From NCBI GenBank assembly GCA_016875395.1, contig VGRF01000003.1:62001-126000 (forward strand): a stretch of 64,000 nt of DNA, given 5' to 3'. Below are positions 18,553 to 27,515 of the stretch, one piece after another. Every line of letters begins with the position of its first letter. Position 1 is the first letter of the stretch. The translations under genes and the position numbers were made by a program. Source of the stretch: Deltaproteobacteria bacterium (GTDB lineage Bacteria; Myxococcota_A; UBA9160; UBA6930). The notes below the pieces were generated by a model that searched no databases, was not told the origin of the DNA, and saw only the letters and a program-made list of their open reading frames with translations.

Positions 18553-18930
18553 TCAGCGCTTGATGCGATGCAGCGCGCAGATCTTGTTGCCCGACGGGTC
18601 GCGCAGGTACGCGAGGTACATGCCCGAGCCCGGCCGCTCACCCGGCGGGTCCTCGCAGGTCTTGCCGCCGTTCGCGACGCCGGCGTCGTGCCAGGCCTTC
18701 GCCTGCTCCGGTGACGCGGCGGCAAAGCCCACCGTGCCGCCGTTCGCCGCGCTCGCCGCCGCGCCGTTGATCGGCTTCGTGATCGCGAAGATGCCGCCCG
18801 GCGTGAAGTAGAAGCAGCGGCCCTTGTCGTCCATCGTGCCGGGCTTGTGGCCGAGCGCACCGAGCACGGCGTCGTAGAACTTCTTCGAGGCGGCGACGTC
18901 GTTCGCGCCGACCATGACGTGACTGAACAT
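18553..18930 (-). CDS. VOC (glyoxalase/bleomycin-resistance) family protein
   Basis: A 125-residue single-domain-pair VOC protein: MFSHVMVGANDVAASKKFYDAVL at the start, then GTVGFAAASPEQAKAWHDAGVANGG and the closing LRDPSGNKICAL. The His near the start and Tyr/Glu-type positions near the end are the usual metal ligands, though the final Glu is not obvious. Family members are glyoxalases, dioxygenases or resistance proteins. AAGGAG precedes ATG 18930. Confidence 0.85.
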   Translation of the reverse strand: MFSHVMVGANDVAASKKFYDAVLGALGHKPGTMDDKGRCFYFTPGGIFAITKPINGAAASAANGGTVGFAAASPEQAKAWHDAGVANGGKTCEDPPGERPGSGMYLAYLRDPSGNKICALHRIKR

Positions 18931-18959
18931 GAGAACTCCTTGGTTGTTTGGTGTTGAGG

Positions 18960-19007
18960 AATCGCAAGCGAAGCGCGCAGCGAGGCGAAGCCGAGCGTAG
19001 TCAACGC
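18960..19007 (-). repeat. Dispersed copy of the 46-bp repeat
   Basis: On the minus strand this segment reads nearly the same as the repeat units at 54881-54930, sharing CTCGGCTTCGCCTCGCTGCG and both flanks. It begins inside the last codons of the phosphotriesterase-like gene and supplies its TGA stop. Confidence 0.7.
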
Positions 19008-19996
19008 GGTAGCGGGAGCGGCTCGCCGGCGAAGTACCTGCGCGGGTTGTGGACGAGCAGCGTGTCGATGTCGGCCTTCGTGGCGCCGCCTTCGAGCAGC
19101 TGCGGAACGATGTGGCGCGTGAAGTGCGACGGCGTCCACACCTGCTCCATCTGCGCGAGCGCTGCGGGGTTGCCGATCGGGTCGCCCTTCCAGCACCACA
19201 CGCTGTCGTGCGAGACGACGACGCGCGACGCCGCACCGTTCCTGATCAGGCGCAGCAGCGAGGCGACGCGCTCCTTGTCGGGATGCACGACGTCGAGGCC
19301 GAAGCGGTCGAAGCCGAGGTACGAGCCGCCGCGCACGATCTGCATGTGGTAGTCGGTATCGCTCGTGCCGCAGCAGTGGCCGACCACGATGCGGTGCGCG
19401 GGCACGCCGAGGTCCTTCAGGAACTGCTGCTGCTCGGGGCCCATCGTGCCGCGGTCGGTGTGCGACGTGATCGGCGTGTTCGTCGCGATCGACGCCTTCG
19501 CGGCCGCGCGCAGCGTCGTCTTCTCGTACTCCGTAATCACTCCCGCGCTGGTCGCGACCTTGATGATGCCGGGCTTGATCCCGCTCCTTCCCACGCCCTC
19601 CGTCAGCTCCTTGATGAACAGCTCCGCCATCGCGTTCTCTTGCGGGCCGGCGAAGGCCGCGCGCGACTTCCAGTGCGGCGAGCCGCCTTCGTGCTCGTGG
19701 TAGAGGCCGGTCGCCGCGACGATCGGAAACTTCGCGCGCTGCGAGACCTCGGCGATCAGCTCGATGTCGCGGCCGAGGTCGACCGGGCACGGATCGATCA
19801 TCGCCGCGATGCCCTCGGCCTTCATCTCTTCGATCTTGTCCGCAGCGCGCGCGAGCATCTCGCTGCGCGACATGCCGGGGCGGATCCAGTCGACCTCCAC
19901 GCCGGGGTAACCGACCAGCACGTGCTCGTGCATGAGCGTGCGGCCGAGCTGCTCGGGTCGAATCCTGCCAGTGACGGTCTGGATCGTCGCAGACAT
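19001..19996 (-). CDS. Phosphotriesterase-like lactonase/hydrolase
   Basis: A 331-residue TIM-barrel metal hydrolase of the phosphotriesterase-related family. It has the binuclear-metal set: H23-x-H25 (LMHEHVL), Lys in GIIKVATS (carboxylated lysine), His in ITSHTDRG, His in VVGHCCG and Asp in VVSHDS. Relatives hydrolyse lactones or phosphotriesters. GAGGAGG lies eight bases before ATG 19996. The last codons and stop sit inside a copy of the dispersed repeat, suggesting that the C terminus was reshaped by repeat insertion. Confidence 0.88.
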   Translation of the reverse strand: MSATIQTVTGRIRPEQLGRTLMHEHVLVGYPGVEVDWIRPGMSRSEMLARAADKIEEMKAEGIAAMIDPCPVDLGRDIELIAEVSQRAKFPIVAATGLYHEHEGGSPHWKSRAAFAGPQENAMAELFIKELTEGVGRSGIKPGIIKVATSAGVITEYEKTTLRAAAKASIATNTPITSHTDRGTMGPEQQQFLKDLGVPAHRIVVGHCCGTSDTDYHMQIVRGGSYLGFDRFGLDVVHPDKERVASLLRLIRNGAASRVVVSHDSVWCWKGDPIGNPAALAQMEQVWTPSHFTRHIVPQLLEGGATKADIDTLLVHNPRRYFAGEPLPLPR

Positions 19997-20150
19997 CGCG
20001 GCCTCCTCGCGCGCGCGGCGCGCTGTGGTTCGAGGCTGCGACGCTATGACAGCGAAGGCACGGCGCGCAGCAGCCCAGAACGGCTGCACGACCGGCGCGC
20101 GCGGCGCCGCGGCGTGCGACGCTGGGGCAAAGCGGAGCAGCACGGAGCGC

Positions 20151-20909
20151 ATGACCACGACGAATCAAGCAGTCGCCCTCGTCACGGGCGCATCGCGCGG
20201 CATCGGCGCCGCCACGGCGAGACTCGCCGCCGCGCACGGTTTCGCGGTCGCGGTGAACTGGCTGCGCGACGAAGCGGCGGCGCACGCGGTGGTCGCGGAG
20301 ATCACGCGCGCGGGCGGGCGCGCGCTCGCGCTGCAAGGCGACGTCGCGCGCGAAGCGGATGTCGTGCGCGTGTTCGCGGAAGTAGACGCGCGGCTCGGGC
20401 GCATGAACGCGCTCGTGAACAACGCCGGGGTGTGCGCGGTGCAAGCGCGCGTCGAGGCGATGACGGAGGAGCGCCTGCGCTGGGTGTTCGGCGTAAACGC
20501 GATCGCGCCGTTCCTGTGCGCGCGCGAAGCACTGAAGCGCATGTCGACGCGGCACGGCGGCGCGGGCGGCGCGATCGTGAACGTGTCTTCCGGCGCGTCG
20601 CGGCTCGGCTCACCGAACGAGTTCGTCGACTACGCCGCGACCAAAGGCGCGCTCGACACTTTCACGCTCGGCCTCGCGCGCGAAGTCGCCGACGAAGGCG
20701 TGCGCGTGAACGCGGTGCGCGCTGGGCTGGTCGTTACGGACATCCACGCCAGCACCGGCGAGCCCGGCCGCCCCGACCGCATCGCGCCCACGATCCCGAT
20801 GAAGCGCGCCGGCACGCCGGAGGAGATCGCGGAGTCGATCGTGTGGCTGCTCTCGCCGGCCGCGAGCTACGTGACCGGCGCGCTGCTCGACGTGACGGGC
20901 GGCCGCTGA
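20151..20909 (+). CDS. Short-chain dehydrogenase/reductase (SDR)
   Basis: A 252-residue SDR with TGASRGIG, NNAGVC, VSSGASRLG and YAATK, ending in ALLDVTGGR. It resembles glucose- or 3-oxoacyl-type reductases; NADP preference is suggested by the Arg after the second strand (NWLRDE). It is divergent from the phosphotriesterase-like gene across 154 bp. ATG 20151 follows GGAG. The stop lies four bases from that of the converging MFS gene, with no room for a terminator. Confidence 0.9.
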   Translation: MTTTNQAVALVTGASRGIGAATARLAAAHGFAVAVNWLRDEAAAHAVVAEITRAGGRALALQGDVAREADVVRVFAEVDARLGRMNALVNNAGVCAVQARVEAMTEERLRWVFGVNAIAPFLCAREALKRMSTRHGGAGGAIVNVSSGASRLGSPNEFVDYAATKGALDTFTLGLAREVADEGVRVNAVRAGLVVTDIHASTGEPGRPDRIAPTIPMKRAGTPEEIAESIVWLLSPAASYVTGALLDVTGGR

Positions 20910-20913
20910 GCGC

Positions 20914-22182
20914 TCACGCCACCGCGCGCAGCTCCTCCCGCAAGGTGCGCGTGCCGAGCGCGTAGTGCGCGGCGGCCCAGATCGTGCTGACGACGGCTGT
21001 CGCGAGTGACGCGTAGCGGATCGCGTCGACTCCGAAGCGCGGCGTGATCGCGTCCGAGAGCAGGCCGACGAAGAGCGGGCCGAGACCGAGGCCGATCGCG
21101 TTGATCACGAACAAGAGCACGGCCGAAGCGAGCGCGCGCATCTCGGGGCGCACGAGGCCCTGCGTCATCGCGAAGGTGGGGCCGAGGTACATGATCCCGA
21201 ACACGGACGCGGGCGCGGACAGCACGATCGCGGTGCGGCCCTCGGGCCAGAGGTAGTAGAGCGCGCTGAACGGGAGGCTCAGCAGCGCGGCGATCGCGGG
21301 CAGGCCGAGATACCAGCGCGCGTCGGCGCGGCCGAAGCGATCGGAGAGCGCGCCGCCGAGCCAGGTGCCGAGCGCGCCTGCGCCGAGCGCGATGCCGCCG
21401 AGCCAGCTGCCGACCTCGCCCGTCGAGAGGTGATGCACGCGCTCGAGGAACACGGCGCTGAAGGCGCCGGTGCCGTAGCCGCTGAAGGCGAGCAGCGCCG
21501 CGCCGCTCGCCATGTGCACGAACGAGCGGCGCTTCGCCATGAACGTGAAGCCCTCGAGCATGCTGGCGCGGCTCGCGGCGTGCGTGCGCGGCGGCTCGCG
21601 CAGCGTGAGCCGCACGACGAGCGCGAGCGCGATGCCGGGCAGGCCCACCGCGGCGAAGGTCCAGCGCCAGCCAATCCACTCCTCGAGCCATCCCCCTAAC
21701 AACAAGCCGAGCGCGCCGCCGATCGAGACGCCGAGCGCGTAGGTGGAGAGCGCCGAGGCGCGGCGCTCGGGCGGAAACAAGTCCGAGATGATCGAGTGCG
21801 CCGGCGGCGTGCCGCCCGCCTCGCCGAGGCCGACGCCGAGCCGCGCGAACGCGATGTGACCGAGGTTCTGCGCGAGCCCGGAGAGCGCCGTCATCGCGCT
21901 CCACACGAACAACGCGAGCGCGATGATCGAGCGCCGCACCCCGATGTCCGCCCAGCGCGCGATCGGAATGCCCGCGGTCGTGTAGAAGAGCGCGAAGACC
22001 GGGCCGGCGAGAAAGCCGAGCGCGCCGTCGCTCAGCTGCAAGTCGCGCGAGATCGCCGGGTTCAAGATCGTGAGGATCTGCCGGTCGAGGAAGTTGAAGA
22101 CGTAGACCGTGAGCAGCAGACCGAGCGCGTAGCGGCGATAGCCCTCGCTCGGGCTCGCCGCGCTCGCCGTTTCCGCGCTCAT
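20914..22182 (-). CDS. MFS transporter (spinster-like)
   Basis: A 422-residue, twelve-helix major facilitator. The first helix YALGLLLTVYVFNFLDRQILTILNP, the loop GVRRS and ARLGVGLGEAGGTPPAHSIISD match the spinster-type MFS group often found beside steroid and aromatic degradation genes. It would move a small organic substrate across the inner membrane by proton coupling; direction and substrate are unknown. The alpha/beta hydrolase 44 bases upstream is on the same strand and probably co-transcribed. Confidence 0.9.
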   Translation of the reverse strand: MSAETASAASPSEGYRRYALGLLLTVYVFNFLDRQILTILNPAISRDLQLSDGALGFLAGPVFALFYTTAGIPIARWADIGVRRSIIALALFVWSAMTALSGLAQNLGHIAFARLGVGLGEAGGTPPAHSIISDLFPPERRASALSTYALGVSIGGALGLLLGGWLEEWIGWRWTFAAVGLPGIALALVVRLTLREPPRTHAASRASMLEGFTFMAKRRSFVHMASGAALLAFSGYGTGAFSAVFLERVHHLSTGEVGSWLGGIALGAGALGTWLGGALSDRFGRADARWYLGLPAIAALLSLPFSALYYLWPEGRTAIVLSAPASVFGIMYLGPTFAMTQGLVRPEMRALASAVLLFVINAIGLGLGPLFVGLLSDAITPRFGVDAIRYASLATAVVSTIWAAAHYALGTRTLREELRAVA

Positions 22183-22226
22183 GGCGAGACGCTGTCACGA
22201 GTTCTCAGGGCGGCGCAAATCGCCGC

Positions 22227-22997
22227 TCAGCGCGCGCGCTCGACCTCGGCGAGGAATTCGCACACGACGCGCTGGAAGCCCGCATCCGCCACGACGGAGA
22301 GGTGGTCGCGCTCGGGGATGCGCACCAGCCGCGCGCTCGGGATCGCGGCGGCGAGCAGCGAGTCGGTCGCGACGTAGGGCCGATCCTCCGCCCCGTTCAC
22401 GATCAGCACGGGCGCCCGCGCCTCTGCGAGCGCGGCGCCGCCCAGCGCGCGCGGGTAGCCCTGCGGCCACATCTCCGCCGCCGAGAGCGCGAGCGCCTCG
22501 AAGTCGCTGGCCGGGTTCTGCGCGACGAACGCGCGCGTCGCCTGCGCGAGCGGGTGCGACGTCGGCTCGCCGCGCAGCGCTCGCGCGATCTCCGCTCCCG
22601 CCGCGGCGCTCTCCGGCGTCTCGTCGCCGATGCCGCCGAGCACGAACGCGCGGAAGCGCGCGGGCTCGTCGGCGAGCAGGCACCCGCCGAGGAATGCGCC
22701 GAGCGAGTAGCCGAAGAAGTCCGCGCGCGAGACGCCCGCATGGTCGAGCACCGCGATCACGTCGCGCGACATCGCGCGATAGCCGTACAGGCGCTGCTCG
22801 CGCGGCTTCGCGCTGCGGCCGTGGCCGCGCGAGTCGAGCGCGATCACGCGGCGCTGCGCGGCGAGCGCCTCTACCCAGCCCGTCGCGACCCAGTTGTGCG
22901 CGAGGTCGGAGCCCCAGCCGTGCGCGAGCACGAGCGGTGCGCCCGCGCCGAAGCACTCGTAGTGGATCGCGAGGCCCGCGCAGTCGGCGACCGGCAT
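22227..22997 (-). CDS. Alpha/beta hydrolase
   Basis: A 256-residue alpha/beta hydrolase. The oxyanion region is LAHGWGSD, the nucleophile elbow GYSLGA, the acid Asp in VNGAEDRPY and the catalytic His in PERDHLSV. The lid region is short and polar. Esterase, lactonase or C-C hydrolase activity is possible. It starts at ATG 22997, divergent from the GNAT gene, and probably forms a transcription unit with the MFS transporter. Confidence 0.9.
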   Translation of the reverse strand: MPVADCAGLAIHYECFGAGAPLVLAHGWGSDLAHNWVATGWVEALAAQRRVIALDSRGHGRSAKPREQRLYGYRAMSRDVIAVLDHAGVSRADFFGYSLGAFLGGCLLADEPARFRAFVLGGIGDETPESAAAGAEIARALRGEPTSHPLAQATRAFVAQNPASDFEALALSAAEMWPQGYPRALGGAALAEARAPVLIVNGAEDRPYVATDSLLAAAIPSARLVRIPERDHLSVVADAGFQRVVCEFLAEVERAR

Positions 22998-23078
22998 GAA
23001 CGCGTGTTAGGTCCGCGTGCGGGCAGCGGCAACCCGCGCACCTGCGTCATGCTCGGGCCGCGCGCCGAGGAGTCCGCC

Positions 23079-23687
23079 GTGAGCACCGTGCTGCCGCTTC
23101 GCGAGACGCAGATCGAGCACGCCGGCTTCGTGCTCGCGCGCTCGTTCTTCGACGACCCGTTCATCAGCTACGCGTTCCCGGACCCCGATCACCGCTTCCG
23201 CGAATCGCCTTGGTTCTTCTCGGTCGGCGTGCGCGCGGTGCTCGGCGTCGGACGCGTACACACGGACGCGCGGGTCACAGGCGCCGCGGTGTGGATGCCG
23301 CCTGGGACTCCGTCGCTGTCGGACGAAGCGTTCGCCGCTGCGGGCTTCAGCGACGCGCCGCGCCGACTCGGCCTGGAGGCGCTGACCCGCTTCGGACAGA
23401 ACATGAGCCACCTCGGCGAGTTGCATGAGCGCCTGATGCCCGAGCCGCACTGGTACTTGATGATTCTCGGCGTCGACCCGCCGCATCAAGGTCGCGGCGT
23501 CGGCGGCGAGCTGATGCAGCCGGTGCTCGCCGAGTGCGACCGCGAGGGACTGCCCGCCTACCTCGAGACGCAGAAGGCGCGCAACGTGCCCTTCTACCGC
23601 AAGCACGGCTTCGAGGTGGTGCACGAGACCGAGGCGCCGACGGGCGGTCCGCATTGGTGGCTGATGCGGCGGCAGCCTCGTACCTAG
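23079..23687 (+). CDS. GNAT-family N-acetyltransferase
   Basis: A 202-residue GNAT protein. The acetyl-CoA pyrophosphate loop is VDPPHQGRGVGGELM, followed by the PAYLETQKARNVPFYRKHGFEVV segment typical of the C-terminal half. The long N-terminal half resembles GNATs with a substrate-binding lid. I chose GTG 23079 because GAGGAG lies six bases upstream; an in-frame ATG at 23049 has no clear binding site. The next gene begins 12 bases downstream on the same strand. Confidence 0.85.
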   Translation: MSTVLPLRETQIEHAGFVLARSFFDDPFISYAFPDPDHRFRESPWFFSVGVRAVLGVGRVHTDARVTGAAVWMPPGTPSLSDEAFAAAGFSDAPRRLGLEALTRFGQNMSHLGELHERLMPEPHWYLMILGVDPPHQGRGVGGELMQPVLAECDREGLPAYLETQKARNVPFYRKHGFEVVHETEAPTGGPHWWLMRRQPRT

Positions 23688-23699
23688 CAAGGAGAGCTC

Positions 23700-25115
23700 G
23701 TGGCAGACGATCTCTGGAAGCTGAGCGCGTGCGAGCAAGCGGAGGGCATTCGCGCACGGCGGTACTCGTGCCGCGAGGTGATGGAGTCGGTCGTCGCGCG
23801 CATACGCGCGAAGAATCCCGCGCTGAACGCGATCGTCTACGACTTCGGCGAGGAGGCGCTCGCCGCCGCGGCGCGTGCCGACGCGGAGCTCGCGGCGGGG
23901 CGCGCCGTCGGGCCGCTGCACGGCGTACCGGTCACGATCAAGTCGAACGTCGACCAGGTGGGCAAGCCGACACCGAACGGTGTCCCCGCCTTCGAGTCGA
24001 TCGTTGCCCCCGACGACTCGCCGCTCGTGCGCAACCTGAAGCGCGCGGGTGCGATCTGCGTGGGCAGCACGAACGTGCCGGAGTTCTCGCTGCGCGTGAC
24101 CACGGACAACCCGCTGCACGGGCGCACCGTGAACCCGTGGCACCCGGACGCGTCGCCGGGCGGCTCCTCGGGCGGCGCGGGCGCTGCAGCCGCGGCGGGC
24201 TTCGGCGCGATCCATCACGGCAACGACATCGGCGGCTCGCTGCGCATCCCGGCGTTCGCGTGCGGCGTCGCGACGGTGAAGCCCACGCAGGGCCGCGTGC
24301 CCGCGTTCAATCCCTCGGCGACGGCGGAGCGCGGCCTGCTCGCGCAGCTGATGTCGGTGCAAGGCGCGATCTGCCGCGAGGTGCGCGACGTGCGCGTCGC
24401 GACCGAGGTGATGGCGCAGCGCGACGCGCGCGACCCGTGGTGGGTGCCGGCGCCATGGATCGGCGAGGCGCTGGCGCGGCCGATTCGCGTCGCGTTCACG
24501 AAGAACGCGCACGGCTACGCGCTGCATCCCGAGATTCGCGCCGCGCTCGAGCGCGCCGCCGCGTGGCTCGCGGATGCCGGTTATCAGGTCGAGGAGGTCG
24601 AGCCGCCGCCGATCACCGAGCCGGCGCGCGCGTGGTTCTCGGTCGCGCTCGCGGAGATGAAGCAGCTGGTCTTCCCGATCGCCGAGCGCGTTGGCAGCCC
24701 GGCGATCCGTAACAGCTTCGCGTGGTACGAGGCGCTCGGGGAGCGCGTCGACGGCGCGGGCTACCTCGCGGGCGTCGCCGAGCGCACGCGCATGACGCGC
24801 GCGTGGAGCGTGTTCCTCGAGGACTACCCGCTCGTGCTGACGCCGTTCCTGATGCGCCCCACGTACGATTGGAACTACGACGCCGAAGGCCCTGCGCAGA
24901 CGAAGGACGTGATGGACGCGCTGATCTACAGCTACGGCGTGAACTACCTCGGGCTGCCAGCGGGCGTCGTCCCCGCCGGCTTCGCGAACGGCCTGCCCTG
25001 CGCGGTGCAGATCGTCGGCCGGCGCTTCCGCGAGGACGCGATCCTCGACGCGCTCGCCGCGATCGAAGCGCGCGCCGGCGTGTTCGCGCACCAGTTGTGG
25101 GCGCGCGAGGCGTAG
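23700..25115 (+). CDS. Amidase (amidase-signature family)
   Basis: A 471-residue amidase-signature enzyme with the Ser-cisSer-Lys triad: Lys in PVTIKSNVD (near residue 81), the glycine-serine stretch PGGSSGGAGAA and the nucleophile loop GNDIGGSLRIPA. C-terminal GLPCAVQIVGRRFRED is typical of GatA-like amidases. It hydrolyses carboxylic amides; substrate unknown. AAGGAGAG precedes GTG 23700. Confidence 0.92.
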   Translation: MADDLWKLSACEQAEGIRARRYSCREVMESVVARIRAKNPALNAIVYDFGEEALAAAARADAELAAGRAVGPLHGVPVTIKSNVDQVGKPTPNGVPAFESIVAPDDSPLVRNLKRAGAICVGSTNVPEFSLRVTTDNPLHGRTVNPWHPDASPGGSSGGAGAAAAAGFGAIHHGNDIGGSLRIPAFACGVATVKPTQGRVPAFNPSATAERGLLAQLMSVQGAICREVRDVRVATEVMAQRDARDPWWVPAPWIGEALARPIRVAFTKNAHGYALHPEIRAALERAAAWLADAGYQVEEVEPPPITEPARAWFSVALAEMKQLVFPIAERVGSPAIRNSFAWYEALGERVDGAGYLAGVAERTRMTRAWSVFLEDYPLVLTPFLMRPTYDWNYDAEGPAQTKDVMDALIYSYGVNYLGLPAGVVPAGFANGLPCAVQIVGRRFREDAILDALAAIEARAGVFAHQLWAREA

Positions 25116-25118
25116 CCG

Positions 25119-25385
25119 TCAACGCACCGCGACGATGTTCACCGTCTCGGTCTTCGCGTCGAACTCGATCCTCGCTTCGCCGCGCTTCAGCTGGCGCATC
25201 ACGTCGGCGATCTTCTGCTCGTGGCTGCGCTCCACCGCGCCGTAGTCCGTGCCCTCGCGCAGCACGAAGCTCTCGATCAGGCCGCGCAGCGCCTCGGGGC
25301 TGAGCGCGTCGAGCGGCACGACGGTCGCAGCGGGCGCGTCGTCGCTCACGTCGATGACGGCGAGCTCGTCGTCGATCTCGCTCAC
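25119..25385 (-). CDS. UPF0270 (YheU-like) protein
   Basis: An 88-residue protein whose C-terminal 65 residues match the UPF0270/YheU family: [22 protein letters not shown], then [19 protein letters not shown] and ETVNI. The family is small, conserved and of unknown function. Here it has an acidic N-terminal extension of about 20 residues compared with the E. coli form. GTG 25385 overlaps the stop of the membrane hydroxylase gene (GTGA), so it is translationally coupled to it, an unusual neighbourhood for this family. Confidence 0.88.
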   Translation of the reverse strand: MSEIDDELAVIDVSDDAPAATVVPLDALSPEALRGLIESFVLREGTDYGAVERSHEQKIADVMRQLKRGEARIEFDAKTETVNIVAVR

Positions 25386-26236
25386 GCGGCGAGCCCGGCC
25401 ATGCGCTTCCGGTCGCTCGCAGTCGCGCCTTCGCCGCGCGGCTTCCAGCCCGGCGCCCGTAACAAGTACGCCGCCGCCTCGCGCCACGAGCCGGCGCGCG
25501 CGGCGTCGCGCACGACGGCGACGAGCTCGTGGAATGCGGCGTAGATCGGGTTGTGCGTGGTGATGTTCTGCGTGAGCCCGTAGCGCACGCGCTCGCCCTC
25601 GGGCTCGAAGGTGCCGAACCAGCGGTCCCACACGATCAGGATCCCGGCGTAGTTGCGATCGAGGTACTGCACGTTCGCGCCGTGGTGGACGCGGTGATGT
25701 GAGGGCGTGTTGAGCACCCACTCGAGCGGGCCCATGCGCCCGATCAACTCGGTGTGGATCCAGAACTGGTAGACGAGGTTGATGCCGTAGGCGGTCGCGA
25801 TCTGCGCGGGCGTGAAGAAGAACGCGAGCACGAGAAAGAACGGCAGGCTCGTGAACGGAAGCCACGGCTGCCGCAGCGCGGTCGCGAGGTTGTAGCGCTG
25901 GCTGGAGTGGTGCGTGACGTGCGAGGCCCAGCAGATGCGCACTTCGTGGTGGATGCGGTGGAACCAGTAGTAGGCGAAGTCGACGGCGATCATCGCCGCC
26001 GCGAACGCCCACGGGCCGTCACCGAGATCGACGACGCGCAGCGCGGAAACTGCGTCCCACGCCCCCACGGTGAGCGCGCCCCAGCCTGCGCCGACGACGA
26101 GGCTGCCGGCGCCGAGCGTGATGCTGGAGAGCGAGTCGCGCGTGGTCTGGATGTCGCGCTGCTGCGCGCGCGCGACGGCGAGCTCCAGCGCGAGCAGCGC
26201 GAGATAGGCGGGGATCGCGACGATCTTCGGGTCCAT
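25382..26236 (-). CDS. Fatty acid hydroxylase / sterol desaturase family membrane protein
   Basis: A 284-residue di-iron membrane enzyme with about five transmembrane helices and the three His boxes: [14 protein letters not shown] and HRVHHG, plus a late NITTHN. These bind two iron atoms that activate oxygen. Members hydroxylate or desaturate sterols, fatty acids or alkylglycerols. ATG 26236 is the in-frame start just before [22 protein letters not shown], the first helix. The P450 gene ends 64 bases upstream on the same strand. Confidence 0.9.
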   Translation of the reverse strand: MDPKIVAIPAYLALLALELAVARAQQRDIQTTRDSLSSITLGAGSLVVGAGWGALTVGAWDAVSALRVVDLGDGPWAFAAAMIAVDFAYYWFHRIHHEVRICWASHVTHHSSQRYNLATALRQPWLPFTSLPFFLVLAFFFTPAQIATAYGINLVYQFWIHTELIGRMGPLEWVLNTPSHHRVHHGANVQYLDRNYAGILIVWDRWFGTFEPEGERVRYGLTQNITTHNPIYAAFHELVAVVRDAARAGSWREAAAYLLRAPGWKPRGEGATASDRKRMAGLAA

Positions 26237-26300
26237 GCGAGCGGGCGAACCTAGCCTCGGCGTTCCTCGGCGCGAATCGCCGGAAGGGTTCCAGGCGCGC

Positions 26301-27515
26301 TCAGCGCCACTCGCAGTGCACGGCCTGATAACCGCGCAGGAAGAAGTGCGGCGTGTGCACGAGCGCCGCGCCAGCAACGAGGCGCAGACCCGGCAGGCGT
26401 TGCGTGAGCGCCTCGAGCGCGACGAGCGTGTCGGTGCGCGCGAGCGGCGCGCCGGGGCAGAAGTGGATGCCGAGGCCGAACGCGAGATGGCCGCGCAGGT
26501 CGTCGCGATCGAGATCGAGCGCGTTGGGATTCGGGAACGCCGCGGGATCGCGGTTCGCGCTGCCGTAGAGGATCTGCACGTGCTTGCCGGCGGGGATCGT
26601 GACGCCATGCAGCGTCACGTCCACGTTCGCGGTGCGGAACAGCGCCTGCGTCGGCGTCTCGAGCCGCAGCACCTCCTCGATGAACGCCGGCATGAGCTGC
26701 GGCTCGCGCGCGAGCCGCTCGCGCACCGACGCGTTCGTGAGCAGGTGCACGAGCGCGCCGCCGATCAGGTTCGTGGTCGTCTCGTGCCCCGCGACGACGG
26801 TCTGCATCAGCGTCGTGAGCTGGTCCTCCATCGACACGGGCGGCTCGGCGAACGCAGCGCGCGCGAAGTCGCCCATGAAGTCGTCGCGACCGTCGCGCTT
26901 CGCGGCGAGGATCAGCTGCTCGAAGTAGCGCTGGAACGCGACGAAGCCGCGCGCCCGCTGCTTGCGGTCCTCGATGCTGAGATCGGGCGAGAAGCGCGCG
27001 ACGAAGTCGCTCGACCACGCCTTCAGCTGCGCGCGGTCGGCCTCGGGGATCCCCATCACCTCGGCGATCACGTTCAGCGGGTACGGCACGCCGAACGCAG
27101 CGATCAGGTCCGCGCGCCCCTGCGCTTCGAACTGGTCGATCAGCGCGTGCGCGAGCGCCTGCATGCGCGGCCGTTTCTGGTCCACGCGCCGCTGCGTGAG
27201 CGCGCGGTTCACGAGCGCGCGGTGACGCGCGTGGCGCGGCGGGTCCGCGGTGAGCAGCGCCTCGGCTTCGGGCCGACCCTCGGCGAGCACCTCGGCCACC
27301 TCGGGCGGCGTGTACGCGAGCGCCGTATTCGCGCCCCGCGAAGAGAAGCGCTCCGTGTCCTTGAGAATCGCCTCCACGTCCGCGTGCCGAGACACGACGT
27401 AGATGTCGAACTTCTCCGCGTAGTGAACCGGCGACTCCTCGCGCAGGCGCGCGTAGACCTCGTTGATGCGCTCGAGCTGATCGGGGTCGGTCGGGTCGTA
27501 GACGAGTCGGCTCAT
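26301..27515 (-). CDS. Cytochrome P450
   Basis: A 404-residue P450 with the I-helix AGHETTTNLIGG, the K-helix EEVLRLETP and the haem loop FGLGIHFCPG (Cys353). The N terminus is soluble, as in bacterial class I P450s. ATG 27515 overlaps the stop of the amidohydrolase (ATGA). Family placement near CYP107/CYP109-like bacterial enzymes is a guess. It shares an operon direction with an amidohydrolase and a di-iron membrane oxygenase. Confidence 0.93.
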   Translation of the reverse strand: MSRLVYDPTDPDQLERINEVYARLREESPVHYAEKFDIYVVSRHADVEAILKDTERFSSRGANTALAYTPPEVAEVLAEGRPEAEALLTADPPRHARHRALVNRALTQRRVDQKRPRMQALAHALIDQFEAQGRADLIAAFGVPYPLNVIAEVMGIPEADRAQLKAWSSDFVARFSPDLSIEDRKQRARGFVAFQRYFEQLILAAKRDGRDDFMGDFARAAFAEPPVSMEDQLTTLMQTVVAGHETTTNLIGGALVHLLTNASVRERLAREPQLMPAFIEEVLRLETPTQALFRTANVDVTLHGVTIPAGKHVQILYGSANRDPAAFPNPNALDLDRDDLRGHLAFGLGIHFCPGAPLARTDTLVALEALTQRLPGLRLVAGAALVHTPHFFLRGYQAVHCEWR

